Part shown: positions 10,088-19,983 of the stretch, in pieces
How the letters are laid out: each line of letters begins with the position of its first letter
Numbering within the stretch: position 1 is the first letter of the stretch
Notes under the pieces: generated by a model
Databases searched by the model: none
Seen by the model: only the letters and a program-made list of their open reading frames with translations
What the model was told of the DNA's origin: nothing
Translations under genes and position numbers: made by a program
Assembly (NCBI RefSeq): GCF_000427805.1
Contig: NZ_ATYS01000008.1
Span: 141,975-191,493 of the forward strand
DNA from: Budvicia aquatica DSM 5075 = ATCC 35567
Lineage (GTDB): Bacteria > Pseudomonadota > Gammaproteobacteria > Enterobacterales > Enterobacteriaceae
DNA: 49,519 bases
Reading direction: 5' to 3'

Positions 10088-10406
10088 AATATTCATTAGT
10101 AAAAAAAAAGAAATTAATGTTAAAAAATAGTAAAATAAAACATTATTCACCCTTAAAATAAACACATTCCTTGTGATTTATTAACAGTTTAAATATTCCA
10201 TTAAAATCACATTAAAATTTTTTAGTAAATATTAAAAATATTTTTATCAAACCAATTCAATAGGTTACATTAAAAGCAACAGGTTATTAGCACGTTTTCC
10301 TAAATATTAATTTCACTCAGAATGATCACCATCAATTTTTGCAGTATAATGTTCAAATAGTATCAGCAAGCAATTTAGTCGCCTTAGACGCAAGAGATCT
10401 TATCCA
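10088..10406 (+). promoter_or_regulatory. focA-pflB control region with FNR-type promoter
   Basis: This very AT-rich spacer holds no gene. ATGATCACCATCAA at 10322-10335 matches the FNR consensus TTGAT-N4-ATCAA except for the first base. A -10 box TAGTAT lies at 10358-10363, which places a start near 10370. The FNR box is then centred at -41.5, the classic activating position. The start lies 37 bases before the focA GTG. In E. coli the focA-pflB operon is induced anaerobically by FNR and ArcA from several promoters; other sites may exist here that I could not assign. A TATAAT at 10345-10350 is too close to the box to be the FNR-dependent -10. Confidence 0.7.
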
Positions 10407-11258
10407 GTGAAAGCAGATAATCCCATTGCATTATTATCTCCGGCAGCCATGGCTCAAGTAGCCGAGAATGCGGGAATATATAAAGTAGCGAAACGTCCTA
10501 TTATTACCTTTTGCTCAGCTATTTTGGCTGGCGTATTCATTTCTATTGCCTTCGTTTTCTATATCACCGCGACAACAGGAACCGCCAATGTCCCCTTTGG
10601 CATGGCTAAGTTTCTGGGCGGCGTCTGCTTCTCATTAGGATTAATGCTTGTCGTTGCCTGTGGCACCGACTTATTTACCTCCACCGTACTCACCTGTATT
10701 GCCAAGGCCAGTAATCATATTACCTGGGGCCAAATGTTCCGTAACTGGACCAACGTCTATCTAGGCAATTTTGTCGGCGCCCTGCTATTTGTTGCTATTA
10801 TTTTTATGGCCGGTCAAATCAGCGCAGCTAACGGGCTTTGGGGGCTGAATGTGTTACAAACGGCTGACCATAAACTGCATCATACCTTTGTTGAAGCCGT
10901 GGCTTTAGGTACATTAGCTAACCTGATGGTATGTTTAGCCGTATGGATGAGTTACGCTGGACGCAGTTTAATGGACAAAATGTTCATCATGATATTGCCA
11001 GTCGCCATGTTTGTAGCCAGCGGTTTTGAGCATAGCATCGCGAATATGTTTATGATTCCTATGGCAATCGTCATAAAGAATTTTGCATCTCCTGAGTTTT
11101 GGCATCTTATCAATGCGACTCCGGAGCAATTTCCAAGCCTGACTATAAGTAACTTTGTTGTTGATAATCTTATCCCGGTAACAATAGGTAATATTATCGG
11201 TGGATTGATGGTAGGTATGCCGTATTGGGCAATGTATTTACGTGGTGAGAAGCACTAG
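10407..11258 (+). CDS. focA: Formate channel FocA
   Basis: FocA is a pentameric inner-membrane channel of the FNT family that moves formate made by PflB out of the cell and back in. The 283-residue product starts at a GTG, MKADNPIALLSPAAMAQVAE, as expected for focA. It contains the six-helix pattern and the two gating or protonation residues at their E. coli positions: Thr91 (DLFTSTV) and His209 (GFEHSIANMFMIP). The family motif NWTNVYLGNFVGA is present. pflB follows 62 bases downstream on the same strand, so the two form the conserved focA-pflB operon under the FNR-type promoter described upstream. Confidence 0.97.
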   Translation: MKADNPIALLSPAAMAQVAENAGIYKVAKRPIITFCSAILAGVFISIAFVFYITATTGTANVPFGMAKFLGGVCFSLGLMLVVACGTDLFTSTVLTCIAKASNHITWGQMFRNWTNVYLGNFVGALLFVAIIFMAGQISAANGLWGLNVLQTADHKLHHTFVEAVALGTLANLMVCLAVWMSYAGRSLMDKMFIMILPVAMFVASGFEHSIANMFMIPMAIVIKNFASPEFWHLINATPEQFPSLTISNFVVDNLIPVTIGNIIGGLMVGMPYWAMYLRGEKH

Positions 11259-11320
11259 TACAGTGATTCTTACATTCAAAGTTAATTCAAGTTCCATAGT
11301 ATATTAAAGGTAGGTGAAAA

Positions 11321-13603
<2,283 letters not shown>

Positions 13604-13635
13604 TTTCCTTGTTAGAGTGAAATATCATAGAATTG

Positions 13636-13663
13636 AGGCCCTGCATAACGCGGGGCCTTTTTT
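13636..13663 (+). terminator. Intrinsic terminator of focA-pflB
   Basis: AGGCCCTGC (13636-13644) pairs with GCGGGGCCT (13650-13658) through one wobble around the loop ATAAC, followed by a run of six T (13658-13663). It is 32 bases past the pflB stop and is a textbook rho-independent terminator. Confidence 0.9.
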
Positions 13664-13864
13664 ATTGATACCTTTATTTATTGATACAGAGCATGTTTTG
13701 CCGGAAATCTTTGTCGCCATAGCGTAAAATAAAGGTTTCAGGCAAAGCTCATCGGTAAACCCGACGGGATTAACCTGATAACAAATAACATTGTCATCTG
13801 CCCTTCACACGACGGCAAGATAATTTAGGTCCTCGATAAGGACCCACTTTGGAGTACAACTGCA

Positions 13865-14605
13865 ATGTCAGCAATAGGCCGCATCCACTCTTTTGAATCC
13901 TGTGGTACCGTCGATGGTCCGGGTATCCGTTTTATTGTTTTCTTTCAGGGCTGCCTTATGCGTTGTCTCTATTGCCATAATCGAGATACCTGGGACACCC
14001 ACGGCGGCAAAGAAGTGACTGTTGATGAGCTAATGAAAGAAATCGTGACTTATCGCCATTTTATGAACGCTTCCGGCGGCGGTGTTACTGCATCCGGTGG
14101 AGAAGCCGTTCTTCAGGCTGAGTTTGTCCGCGACTGGTTTCGGGCGTGCCGAGAGGAAGGCATTCATACCTGTTTAGATACCAATGGTTTTGTCCGTCGT
14201 TATGATGCCGTTATCGATGAGTTGCTCGACGTGACTGACTTAGTGATGCTCGACCTTAAACAGTTAGACGATAGTATTCACCAGAATCTGGTGGGCGTAT
14301 CTAACCATCGTACCCTAGAATTTGCCCGCTATTTGGCCAAGCGTAATCAAAAAACATGGATTCGATACGTTGTCGTTCCGGGCTGGTCTGATGATGATAA
14401 ATCGACTCATATGCTGGGTGAATTTACCCAAAACATGACCAATATCGAAAAAATTGAGCTGCTGCCTTATCATGAATTGGGCAAACATAAATGGATTGCC
14501 ATGGGTGAGGAATATGGTTTGGAAGGTGTAAAACCACCAACAAAAGAAATCATGGATCGAGTAAAATCTATCCTTGAAGGCTACGGGCATAAAGTCATTT
14601 ATTAA
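13865..14605 (+). CDS. pflA: Pyruvate formate-lyase activating enzyme
   Basis: A radical SAM enzyme that installs the glycyl radical on PflB under anaerobic conditions. The 246-residue product starts [20 protein letters not shown]. The cluster motif is CLMRCLYC with Cys30, Cys34 and Cys37, and the SAM-binding GGE lies in [12 protein letters not shown]. Length and sequence follow E. coli PflA closely. GGAG stands 10 bases before the ATG. A small hairpin, GGTCCT-CGATA-AGGACC (13828-13844), lies in the leader. The pflB terminator and a 261-base gap separate it from pflB. Confidence 0.97.
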   Translation: MSAIGRIHSFESCGTVDGPGIRFIVFFQGCLMRCLYCHNRDTWDTHGGKEVTVDELMKEIVTYRHFMNASGGGVTASGGEAVLQAEFVRDWFRACREEGIHTCLDTNGFVRRYDAVIDELLDVTDLVMLDLKQLDDSIHQNLVGVSNHRTLEFARYLAKRNQKTWIRYVVVPGWSDDDKSTHMLGEFTQNMTNIEKIELLPYHELGKHKWIAMGEEYGLEGVKPPTKEIMDRVKSILEGYGHKVIY

Positions 14606-14646
14606 TAGCCTATCTACGGTCTAAATCCGTTTTGTCTCTACTCTCT

Positions 14647-14687
14647 GCGGGCGAGTCTCTTTTTGGACATTCGCCCGCTTACTTTTT
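14647..14687 (+). terminator. Intrinsic terminator of pflA
   Basis: GCGGGCGA (14647-14654) and TCGCCCGC (14671-14678) form a perfect 8-pair stem. An inner GTC/GAC pair can extend it, and the tail is TTACTTTTT. It lies 41 bases past the pflA stop. Confidence 0.8.
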
Positions 14688-14760
14688 CTGTCATAATCGA
14701 CACAGACCGATAAAATGACCGATGAACTCACACTAGCTCAACTGAAATATAAGGAAATAT

Positions 14761-15378
14761 ATGGAAAACTCATCAGGAAAAGGGGCTTTAGCAGAAATAC
14801 CTGCTGAAATTAGAGGCTGGAACTGGGGTGCATTTTTTCTCCATTGGATATGGGGCATTGGTAATAATACCTTTATCGCTTTTTTAGTCTTTATCCCCTT
14901 CGTCAATTTAGTTATGCCTTTCGTGCTTGGAGCCAAAGGTAATGAGTGGGCGTGGCGCAACAAAAAATGGGCTAGCGTAGAAGAGTTCAAGCGTATCCAG
15001 AGATTATGGACGCGTTGGGCTCTCGGGCTTATCGTCGTTTTCGTTCTGATGATAGCTGGCATCATTTGGGGCGTAACTGCAACGCTGAAAAGCTCCGATG
15101 TCTATAAAGAAAGCGTAATCTTAGTAACATCCAACCCTATCACGACAGAACTGTTGGGAACGCCAATCAACAGTGGAATTCCTACCGGTAATATTTCAGT
15201 TAATGGAAACAGTGGGTCTGCCGATATCAGTTTTAGCGTTGAAGGCAGCAAAAGCAGCGGCGTGGTTTATGTTGTAGCCCATAAAGAAATGGGTGAATGG
15301 ATAATGGAATCTAATAAATTCAAATCCGATCAGACCGGCGAAGCTATTGATCTACTTACCGAACCGGCACAACAGTAA
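14761..15378 (+). CDS. Coa1-family membrane protein, function unknown
   Basis: The 205-residue protein is predicted to lie in the inner membrane. An N-terminal aromatic segment (RGWNWGAFFLHWIWGIGNN, 19-37) runs into a first membrane span up to about residue 57. A charged loop (GAKGNEWAWRNKKWASVEEFKRIQ) is followed by a second span at about 87-106. The C-terminal domain (about 112-200) has the Coa1-like pattern GNISVNGNSGSADISFSVEG. Bacterial proteins of this type are commonly labelled cytochrome c oxidase assembly factor Coa1 family, but no oxidase genes are near and the role is unknown. It is not in the E. coli order. A decayed second copy of its start lies just downstream. Confidence 0.75.
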   Translation: MENSSGKGALAEIPAEIRGWNWGAFFLHWIWGIGNNTFIAFLVFIPFVNLVMPFVLGAKGNEWAWRNKKWASVEEFKRIQRLWTRWALGLIVVFVLMIAGIIWGVTATLKSSDVYKESVILVTSNPITTELLGTPINSGIPTGNISVNGNSGSADISFSVEGSKSSGVVYVVAHKEMGEWIMESNKFKSDQTGEAIDLLTEPAQQ

Positions 15379-15395
15379 ACAACTTTAGACTAAGC

Positions 15396-15430
15396 GATAA
15401 ACGATAAGCGTAATCATCTTATCGTTTATC
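15396..15430. other. Long perfect hairpin after the Coa1-family gene
   Basis: GATAAACGATAAG (15396-15408) and CTTATCGTTTATC (15418-15430) form a perfect 13-pair stem with a 9-base loop, 18 bases past the stop. No T-run follows on the plus strand, so it is a stable 3' end structure rather than a clear intrinsic terminator. Confidence 0.5.
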
Positions 15431-15470
15431 ACACCTTCCGCCACACACTCGCCTTAATGTAAAGAACACC

Positions 15471-15536
15471 ATGGAAAACGCATCGGGTAAGGGCCCTCAG
15501 GTTACCCCCCCCAAGAAAATTAAAGGCTGAAACTGG
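15471..15536 (+). pseudogene. Remnant of a second Coa1-family gene (5' end only)
   Basis: Reading from the ATG at 15471 gives MENASGKGPQVTPPKKIKG, then a TGA stop, then NWV. This aligns with the start of the intact gene upstream (MENSSGKGALAEIPAEIRG, then WNWG). The TGA falls where the intact copy has the Trp codon TGG. No further similarity is seen downstream, so this is the 5' stub of a duplicated gene, broken by a nonsense change and a deletion. Confidence 0.7.
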
Positions 15537-15574
15537 GTTAATGCCTGTCAGTTAAGGGCAGTCAATAAACTTAA

Positions 15575-15799
15575 GCCAATGATTCGCCTAGTTATCGCGG
15601 AACCATTCTTGCCGATTTAGCCGTCGACGAAGATTACCAGAAACAGGGTATTGGCAAGCAGCTAATTAGAGAAACCCAAAAAAGAATAAAAGACAGTTGT
15701 CGTATTGTCTTGCTGGCAGCCCCTAACGCCAATGACTATTACCCGGCCTTAGGTTTTGAATCAAATCCCAGAGGCGGGGTTCTTAATACCCCACTCTAA
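15575..15799 (+). pseudogene. Truncated GNAT acetyltransferase
   Basis: An open stretch of 74 codons without its own start ends at a TAA (15797-15799). From 15593 it reads YRGTILADLAVDEDYQKQGI and continues GKQLIRETQKR. This is the acetyl-CoA binding motif A of GNAT N-acetyltransferases (Q-x-x-G-I-G-K), followed by a C-terminal VLLAAPNANDYYPALGF strand region. The N-terminal half of the domain is missing, with an in-frame stop directly upstream at 15572. It abuts the Coa1 remnant and ends 12 bases before the convergent ycaD gene. Confidence 0.7.
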
Positions 15800-15811
15800 A
15801 CGATATATTAT

Positions 15812-16957
15812 TTATTGCATTGCCAGAGGAGTATGGTGTCGCCCTGCTTTACTGAACAACATGACCATAAAAATCAGCGCGGCTATGGCTATTACCGCAA
15901 AAAGCAACCGATCGGAATAATGCTGCATCAATGACGCCGTCAGCGCCGGTCCGGCCAAACTTCCTACGGTATAGCTCATTAATAATGCCTGATTCATTGC
16001 AACCAGCTCATCCTGCGCCGCTTTTTCACAGGCCCAGGCCATGGCTACCGGATATAGGGTAAAACCAGACAGGCCTAACATAAACAGAGCCGGAGCCAGA
16101 GAGTAGTTATTTAACACGGCAACTGAACTGATTATAATGACAAAAACTTGAATTCTGAGCACAAATAATCGGCCATATCGGTCAGCCATTTTACCTATCG
16201 GTAGCTGCCCCATAATGCCGGCACCGATCATCAATGCCATCCAGTACCCGACCTGCGCATCCTCAAATCCGGTATGAGAGAGGTAGAGCGGTAAAAGGCC
16301 ATATAATGAGCCTAGAACAACGCCGGAAATAATGCAGCCATTGATTCCTAAGCGTGCATCTCTGCGTTTAAGCATTGACCAGACGTTTAATGATTTTCCC
16401 TGTTGCTCCGGTTTTGAAAATCGGGCGAACAAAAGCGGTAATATCGCAACAAATAGCAGTGTGACAGCCCAAGGCAATATGCTATTTAACGCAGTAGGTA
16501 CCCAGCCAAGTAATAATTGACCTAATAACATTCCTGCATAGTAAATAACCATATAAGCGGCCAGAAGTTGGCCCCGATTCTTAATGGTACCGCTGCGTAA
16601 TAAAGCGCTTTCTACCACAACCCAGATAACGGCACAGGCCGCACCCGCCAATAAACGCCACAATGACCAACTGATAAAACCCGCTGAAAGGCCTAATCCG
16701 ATAGTAGCTATAGCAAATAATATACAGCTGTAATTATAGGTTTTATTAAAACCCCAATAATTAATAAAAAATCCTGCCACTAAAGTACCTAATAAATTAC
16801 CGGCAAAATAGGAGGAACCAACAATACCAATTTTCCAAGTTGGTAAAGACTCATGGACCAACCAAAGAGGGACTAATGTATTGAGTACGGCCATTGATGT
16901 AGTAAACAGCAATAGGCCTGCTAACAGTAATATTACCGGGCGACTAAAAGCGGACAT
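15812..16957 (-). CDS. ycaD: MFS-family transporter YcaD
   Basis: A 381-residue major facilitator protein with about 12 membrane spans. It matches E. coli YcaD (382 residues) from the start ([20 protein letters not shown]) through the loops [14 protein letters not shown] and [16 protein letters not shown]. The MFS loop signature [10 protein letters not shown] is present in the second half. The substrate is unknown in E. coli too. It lies between the pfl genes and the dms operon, as in E. coli, though neighbouring ycaK, ycaM, ycaN and ycaC are absent. No clear ribosome site precedes the ATG. Confidence 0.93.
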   Translation of the reverse strand: MSAFSRPVILLLAGLLLFTTSMAVLNTLVPLWLVHESLPTWKIGIVGSSYFAGNLLGTLVAGFFINYWGFNKTYNYSCILFAIATIGLGLSAGFISWSLWRLLAGAACAVIWVVVESALLRSGTIKNRGQLLAAYMVIYYAGMLLGQLLLGWVPTALNSILPWAVTLLFVAILPLLFARFSKPEQQGKSLNVWSMLKRRDARLGINGCIISGVVLGSLYGLLPLYLSHTGFEDAQVGYWMALMIGAGIMGQLPIGKMADRYGRLFVLRIQVFVIIISSVAVLNNYSLAPALFMLGLSGFTLYPVAMAWACEKAAQDELVAMNQALLMSYTVGSLAGPALTASLMQHYSDRLLFAVIAIAALIFMVMLFSKAGRHHTPLAMQ

Positions 16958-17219
16958 GTTAAGAAAAAACCAGAGAAGCTTAAATAATTGCGCGCATCAT
17001 CGCACCGCAATAAAAAAAGTCAATCGATGAAAATACCTGGTATTGAATTAGTTATTCTCCGATATATTATTGAAAAATAAAACCCTTAAAATACAAAGCA
17101 TTAAATTCATTTTTCATTATAATCAGCATTTAGTTTTTATGGTTCTGAGAATTGAACTAATTAGACAGAATAAATATATGTAGAAAACCATAATAAGTCT
17201 GAACAAAACTGAGTAATGT

Positions 17220-17774
17220 TTAACCTTTTGGCAGTAATGAAATATGGCCGTGGTAACAGGCAAGCTTACATTTTCCACAGCCGTTACACAGCGATTGATC
17301 AAATATGACCTGATTAGCCGGAGCAAAGTTAATCGCCTGTTCCGGGCAAGCAATAACACACTGGCGGCAATAGTTGTTCATCCGCCCAAGGCAACTCAAG
17401 CCGATCGTGGGCTGTAATCCGGTATTAGGTTTGATACTCGACTCAAGCGCACCCTTAGAGCAGACATCAGTACACTTATTGCAAAAATCGCAGTCAGCAT
17501 ATTCAATATCGACTGCCGCCCTGCCCTCTTTTAGCACAATCAAGCCATAAGGACATGCCGGAACACAGTCACCGCATCCATCGCATAGTCGGACAAACAG
17601 TGCCTCTTCCACAGCCCGAGGTGGCCGCCCTGCAGCACGTAAAATATCCTGTTGGGCCACGCTGACCTGAGCCTGATGCCCGGCATTAAATAAACCGCGA
17701 AACAGCCCGCGACGGCTCACCGTACGGTGAGTCATCCAGGCTTTATAATATTGCGCATCACGGTTGTCAGACAT
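17220..17774 (-). CDS. NapF-like polyferredoxin at the end of the dms operon
   Basis: The 184-residue iron-sulfur protein starts MSDNRDAQYYKAWMTHRTVSRRGLF. Four cysteine clusters follow: CDGCGDCVPAC (64-74), CDFCNKCTDVC (95-105), CRQCVIAC (136-143, probably with Cys128) and CNGCGKCKLAC (163-173). Most resemble NapF, the cytoplasmic ferredoxin-type accessory protein of the Nap nitrate reductase. No nap genes are in the window. Its ATG overlaps the TAA of dmsD by one base (TAATG), so it is translationally coupled to the DMSO reductase operon. A role in loading or maturing the iron-sulfur or molybdenum centres of DmsA is the simplest inference. The SRRG motif resembles NapF, not an export signal. 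Confidence 0.85.
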   Translation of the reverse strand: MSDNRDAQYYKAWMTHRTVSRRGLFRGLFNAGHQAQVSVAQQDILRAAGRPPRAVEEALFVRLCDGCGDCVPACPYGLIVLKEGRAAVDIEYADCDFCNKCTDVCSKGALESSIKPNTGLQPTIGLSCLGRMNNYCRQCVIACPEQAINFAPANQVIFDQSLCNGCGKCKLACYHGHISLLPKG

Positions 17775-18421
17775 TAGAAGAATAGCTCTTTACCAACAAC
17801 TAACGGACTATAGCGCCGCTGCCAATCATCCAAAGTTAAGCGGGTTAGCCGGGCGATTCCCTGATAGAACGGATGCTGAGCTTTCTCATCCAAAAGCGTC
17901 AGAAAACGGCCACTCCAAGGCAACAAATGCTCCGCTAATAACGGTGTAATTTGCTCAGGGCGACTCTCTGCAAGCCACGCCGCCAGCATCAGCAATAGAC
18001 CAATATGATCTTCCGGCTCACGCTGCTGCTGTTGAACTTCAATACCTAGCGTTGACTGCCAGCGGCGTAGTGCCAACGTTGAGTCACCAAAAATTACAGA
18101 TTCATGATCCAGATATACCGACCCCCAAGGCGGGGCGGGTAAAGCATCAGGACCAATAAACAAACGTTGATAAGCCTCATCTAACGTCTGCCTGTTTTCA
18201 GACTCCAAACCAGAACGAATCAGTAGCGCTACCTGCTGAACATCTACTATATCACCACATGGCCATTCAGTAGCCCATCCATCGTGGCTTAACAAATCAA
18301 TAATGGGTGCAACATCGGCTTTATCCGGTGAATAATAAAATATCGCCCCCAACATACGGCCAGTCAAAGAGACCACTTCAGCATTTGACAATGGGTGTTC
18401 TGACGTAACAGATGAATTCAT
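17774..18421 (-). CDS. dmsD: Tat proofreading chaperone DmsD (TorD/DmsD family)
   Basis: The protein binds the twin-arginine signal of DmsA and holds it in the cytoplasm until the molybdenum cofactor is loaded. The product is 215 residues (E. coli 204) from MNSSVTSEHPL. Family blocks are PPWGSVYLDHESVIFGDSTL, EPEDHIGLLLMLAAWLAE and HPFYQGIARLTRLTL. The frame is open 23 codons further up, but the start at 18421 has AAAGG about 6 bases upstream and fits the family length. In E. coli dmsD lies in the ynf operon, not with dmsABC; here it directly follows dmsC after 75 bases. Confidence 0.95.
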   Translation of the reverse strand: MNSSVTSEHPLSNAEVVSLTGRMLGAIFYYSPDKADVAPIIDLLSHDGWATEWPCGDIVDVQQVALLIRSGLESENRQTLDEAYQRLFIGPDALPAPPWGSVYLDHESVIFGDSTLALRRWQSTLGIEVQQQQREPEDHIGLLLMLAAWLAESRPEQITPLLAEHLLPWSGRFLTLLDEKAQHPFYQGIARLTRLTLDDWQRRYSPLVVGKELFF

Positions 18422-18496
18422 AAATAGCCTTTCAATTAAACCGGAAAGATAAGCGCAGGATAACCTAAATATTCCCCCGCGCCATATCACTGATTA

Positions 18497-19351
18497 TTAT
18501 CCGCCGAAGGTCATACCCACCGTCATATGCAAGTTATAGAACACCGCTCGACCGATAATTTCACCGCAGACCACCAGAATAAAACCGGCCAATAAGCTCG
18601 TGCAGCCCGGCTGTTTTCCACGTATTAACGGGCATATCCAGCAGCCTAAACCGAGAACCACCAGGGCAAGGCGTAGCGCCATCATCTGACCATATTGCGG
18701 TACTAGCGCCGTTGCTGAGGTAACTGAACTATGTAACTGAGCCAGTTCACTGCCCTGCATCAGACCGGAAGCCGCACTTACCAGTAATGCCGTCACGCTG
18801 ATAGCTGCCAGGCCTTTACCACCGCAGGCACAGGCTTTGTTTTTCAACATATAACCCAATAATGGCCCGCCGATCAGCATGGTCAGGAAGAAGTTCAGCG
18901 TGGTGTAACCACTATGCCAGGTGGGTACTGTATCAATCTGATAAACTCGGCACATGCCATACACAAAGGCCAGGCCAGACAAAATACCAATAACCAGCCA
19001 CAGTTTACCCAGCCCCGCAGGCATTTTGCCCAATATCGCTATCAACCAGTAACAGCCACCAATCGCAAAAAAGGCAGAGCCCAGCGCGATTTCGTTGCTC
19101 AGCCCTGACTCTCCGATACGATTTAGTGAGTTAAATGCTCTCATCGGTGAACCGAGATGCATCATTGATGCAAGAAAAGCGATACCCATAAGTACCCAGA
19201 TAAAGAACATGCCCTTATGGATAGACTTCTTCTGAACTTCATCCGTTTTACCGCAGAGTAAAACCAGTGCCAGAACAATAAAGCCACCCACAGCGCACTG
19301 TCCTAAGACCGTGAATAACATCAGCGGCCATTCATGCCATCCCATACCCAT
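18497..19351 (-). CDS. dmsC: DMSO reductase membrane anchor subunit DmsC
   Basis: DmsC anchors the DmsAB dimer to the periplasmic face of the inner membrane and oxidises menaquinol. The 284-residue product has eight predicted spans and starts MGMGWHEWPLMLFTVLGQCA, matching E. coli MGSGWHEWPLM. Conserved stretches include HLGSPMRAFNSLNRIG and the C-terminal GRAVFYNLHMTVGM. The start at 19351 is set by AAGGAGG 6 bases upstream; the open frame extends 14 codons further but has no homology there. Only one base separates it from the dmsB stop, implying coupled translation. Confidence 0.96.
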   Translation of the reverse strand: MGMGWHEWPLMLFTVLGQCAVGGFIVLALVLLCGKTDEVQKKSIHKGMFFIWVLMGIAFLASMMHLGSPMRAFNSLNRIGESGLSNEIALGSAFFAIGGCYWLIAILGKMPAGLGKLWLVIGILSGLAFVYGMCRVYQIDTVPTWHSGYTTLNFFLTMLIGGPLLGYMLKNKACACGGKGLAAISVTALLVSAASGLMQGSELAQLHSSVTSATALVPQYGQMMALRLALVVLGLGCWICPLIRGKQPGCTSLLAGFILVVCGEIIGRAVFYNLHMTVGMTFGG

Positions 19352-19352
19352 C

Positions 19353-19973
19353 TTAAACCTCCTTCGGATTGGATAAATGACCTGTGGTATCACCTACCGG
19401 GCGACTACAGGCATTTGGCTTCAGCACAATATTCGGACGGGTATACTTGGCCGCCGGTAGCGGAGCCACTTCAGCCAGCGTTCCGTGCTTGGCCCGCAGC
19501 TCTTCAATCGGACCGAAATCCAGTGCCCGCAGCGGGCAGGACTCGACACAAATGGGCTTTTTACCTTCGATCAGTACCCGTTCATGGCAACCGTCACACT
19601 TAGTCATATGGCCTTTAGCCGCGTTATACTGCGGAGCTCCATACGGACAGGCCATATGGCAATAACGACAGCCAATACACACCTCTTCATTAACCAGCAC
19701 GAAACCGTCTTCTCGTTTATGCATGGCACCACTCGGACAAACCTTGACGCAGGCCGGATCGTCACAATGGTTACAGGCAATCGACAGATAGTAGGCAAAC
19801 ACATTCTGTTGCCATGCATCGCCGTCCTTCATCCATTCGCCACCGGCGTATTCGTAAATACGGCGGAAACTGACGTCCGGGGTTAAATCTTTATAGTCTT
19901 TACACGCCAGCTCGCAGGTTTTGCAGCCCGTGCAACGACTTGAATCAATATAAAAACCGTATTGCGTTGTCAT
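19353..19973 (-). CDS. dmsB: DMSO reductase iron-sulfur subunit DmsB
   Basis: DmsB carries four [4Fe-4S] clusters that pass electrons from DmsC to the molybdenum centre of DmsA. The 206-residue product (E. coli 205) has four cysteine groups: 14/17/20/24, 67/70/75/79, 99/102/105/109 and 126/129/142/146. Cys102 is retained, as in E. coli DmsB; in the related NarH a Trp at this place makes a [3Fe-4S] cluster. There is no signal peptide, consistent with export in complex with DmsA through the Tat system. It lies between dmsA (10-base gap) and dmsC. Confidence 0.97.
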   Translation of the reverse strand: MTTQYGFYIDSSRCTGCKTCELACKDYKDLTPDVSFRRIYEYAGGEWMKDGDAWQQNVFAYYLSIACNHCDDPACVKVCPSGAMHKREDGFVLVNEEVCIGCRYCHMACPYGAPQYNAAKGHMTKCDGCHERVLIEGKKPICVESCPLRALDFGPIEELRAKHGTLAEVAPLPAAKYTRPNIVLKPNACSRPVGDTTGHLSNPKEV

Positions 19974-19983
19974 TGGCTACCCC

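Noticed and set aside
17690-17720. Twin-arginine export signal in the NapF-like protein (SRRGLF)
   Set aside because: The following residues are not a hydrophobic stretch, and NapF has the same SRRG motif and is cytoplasmic.
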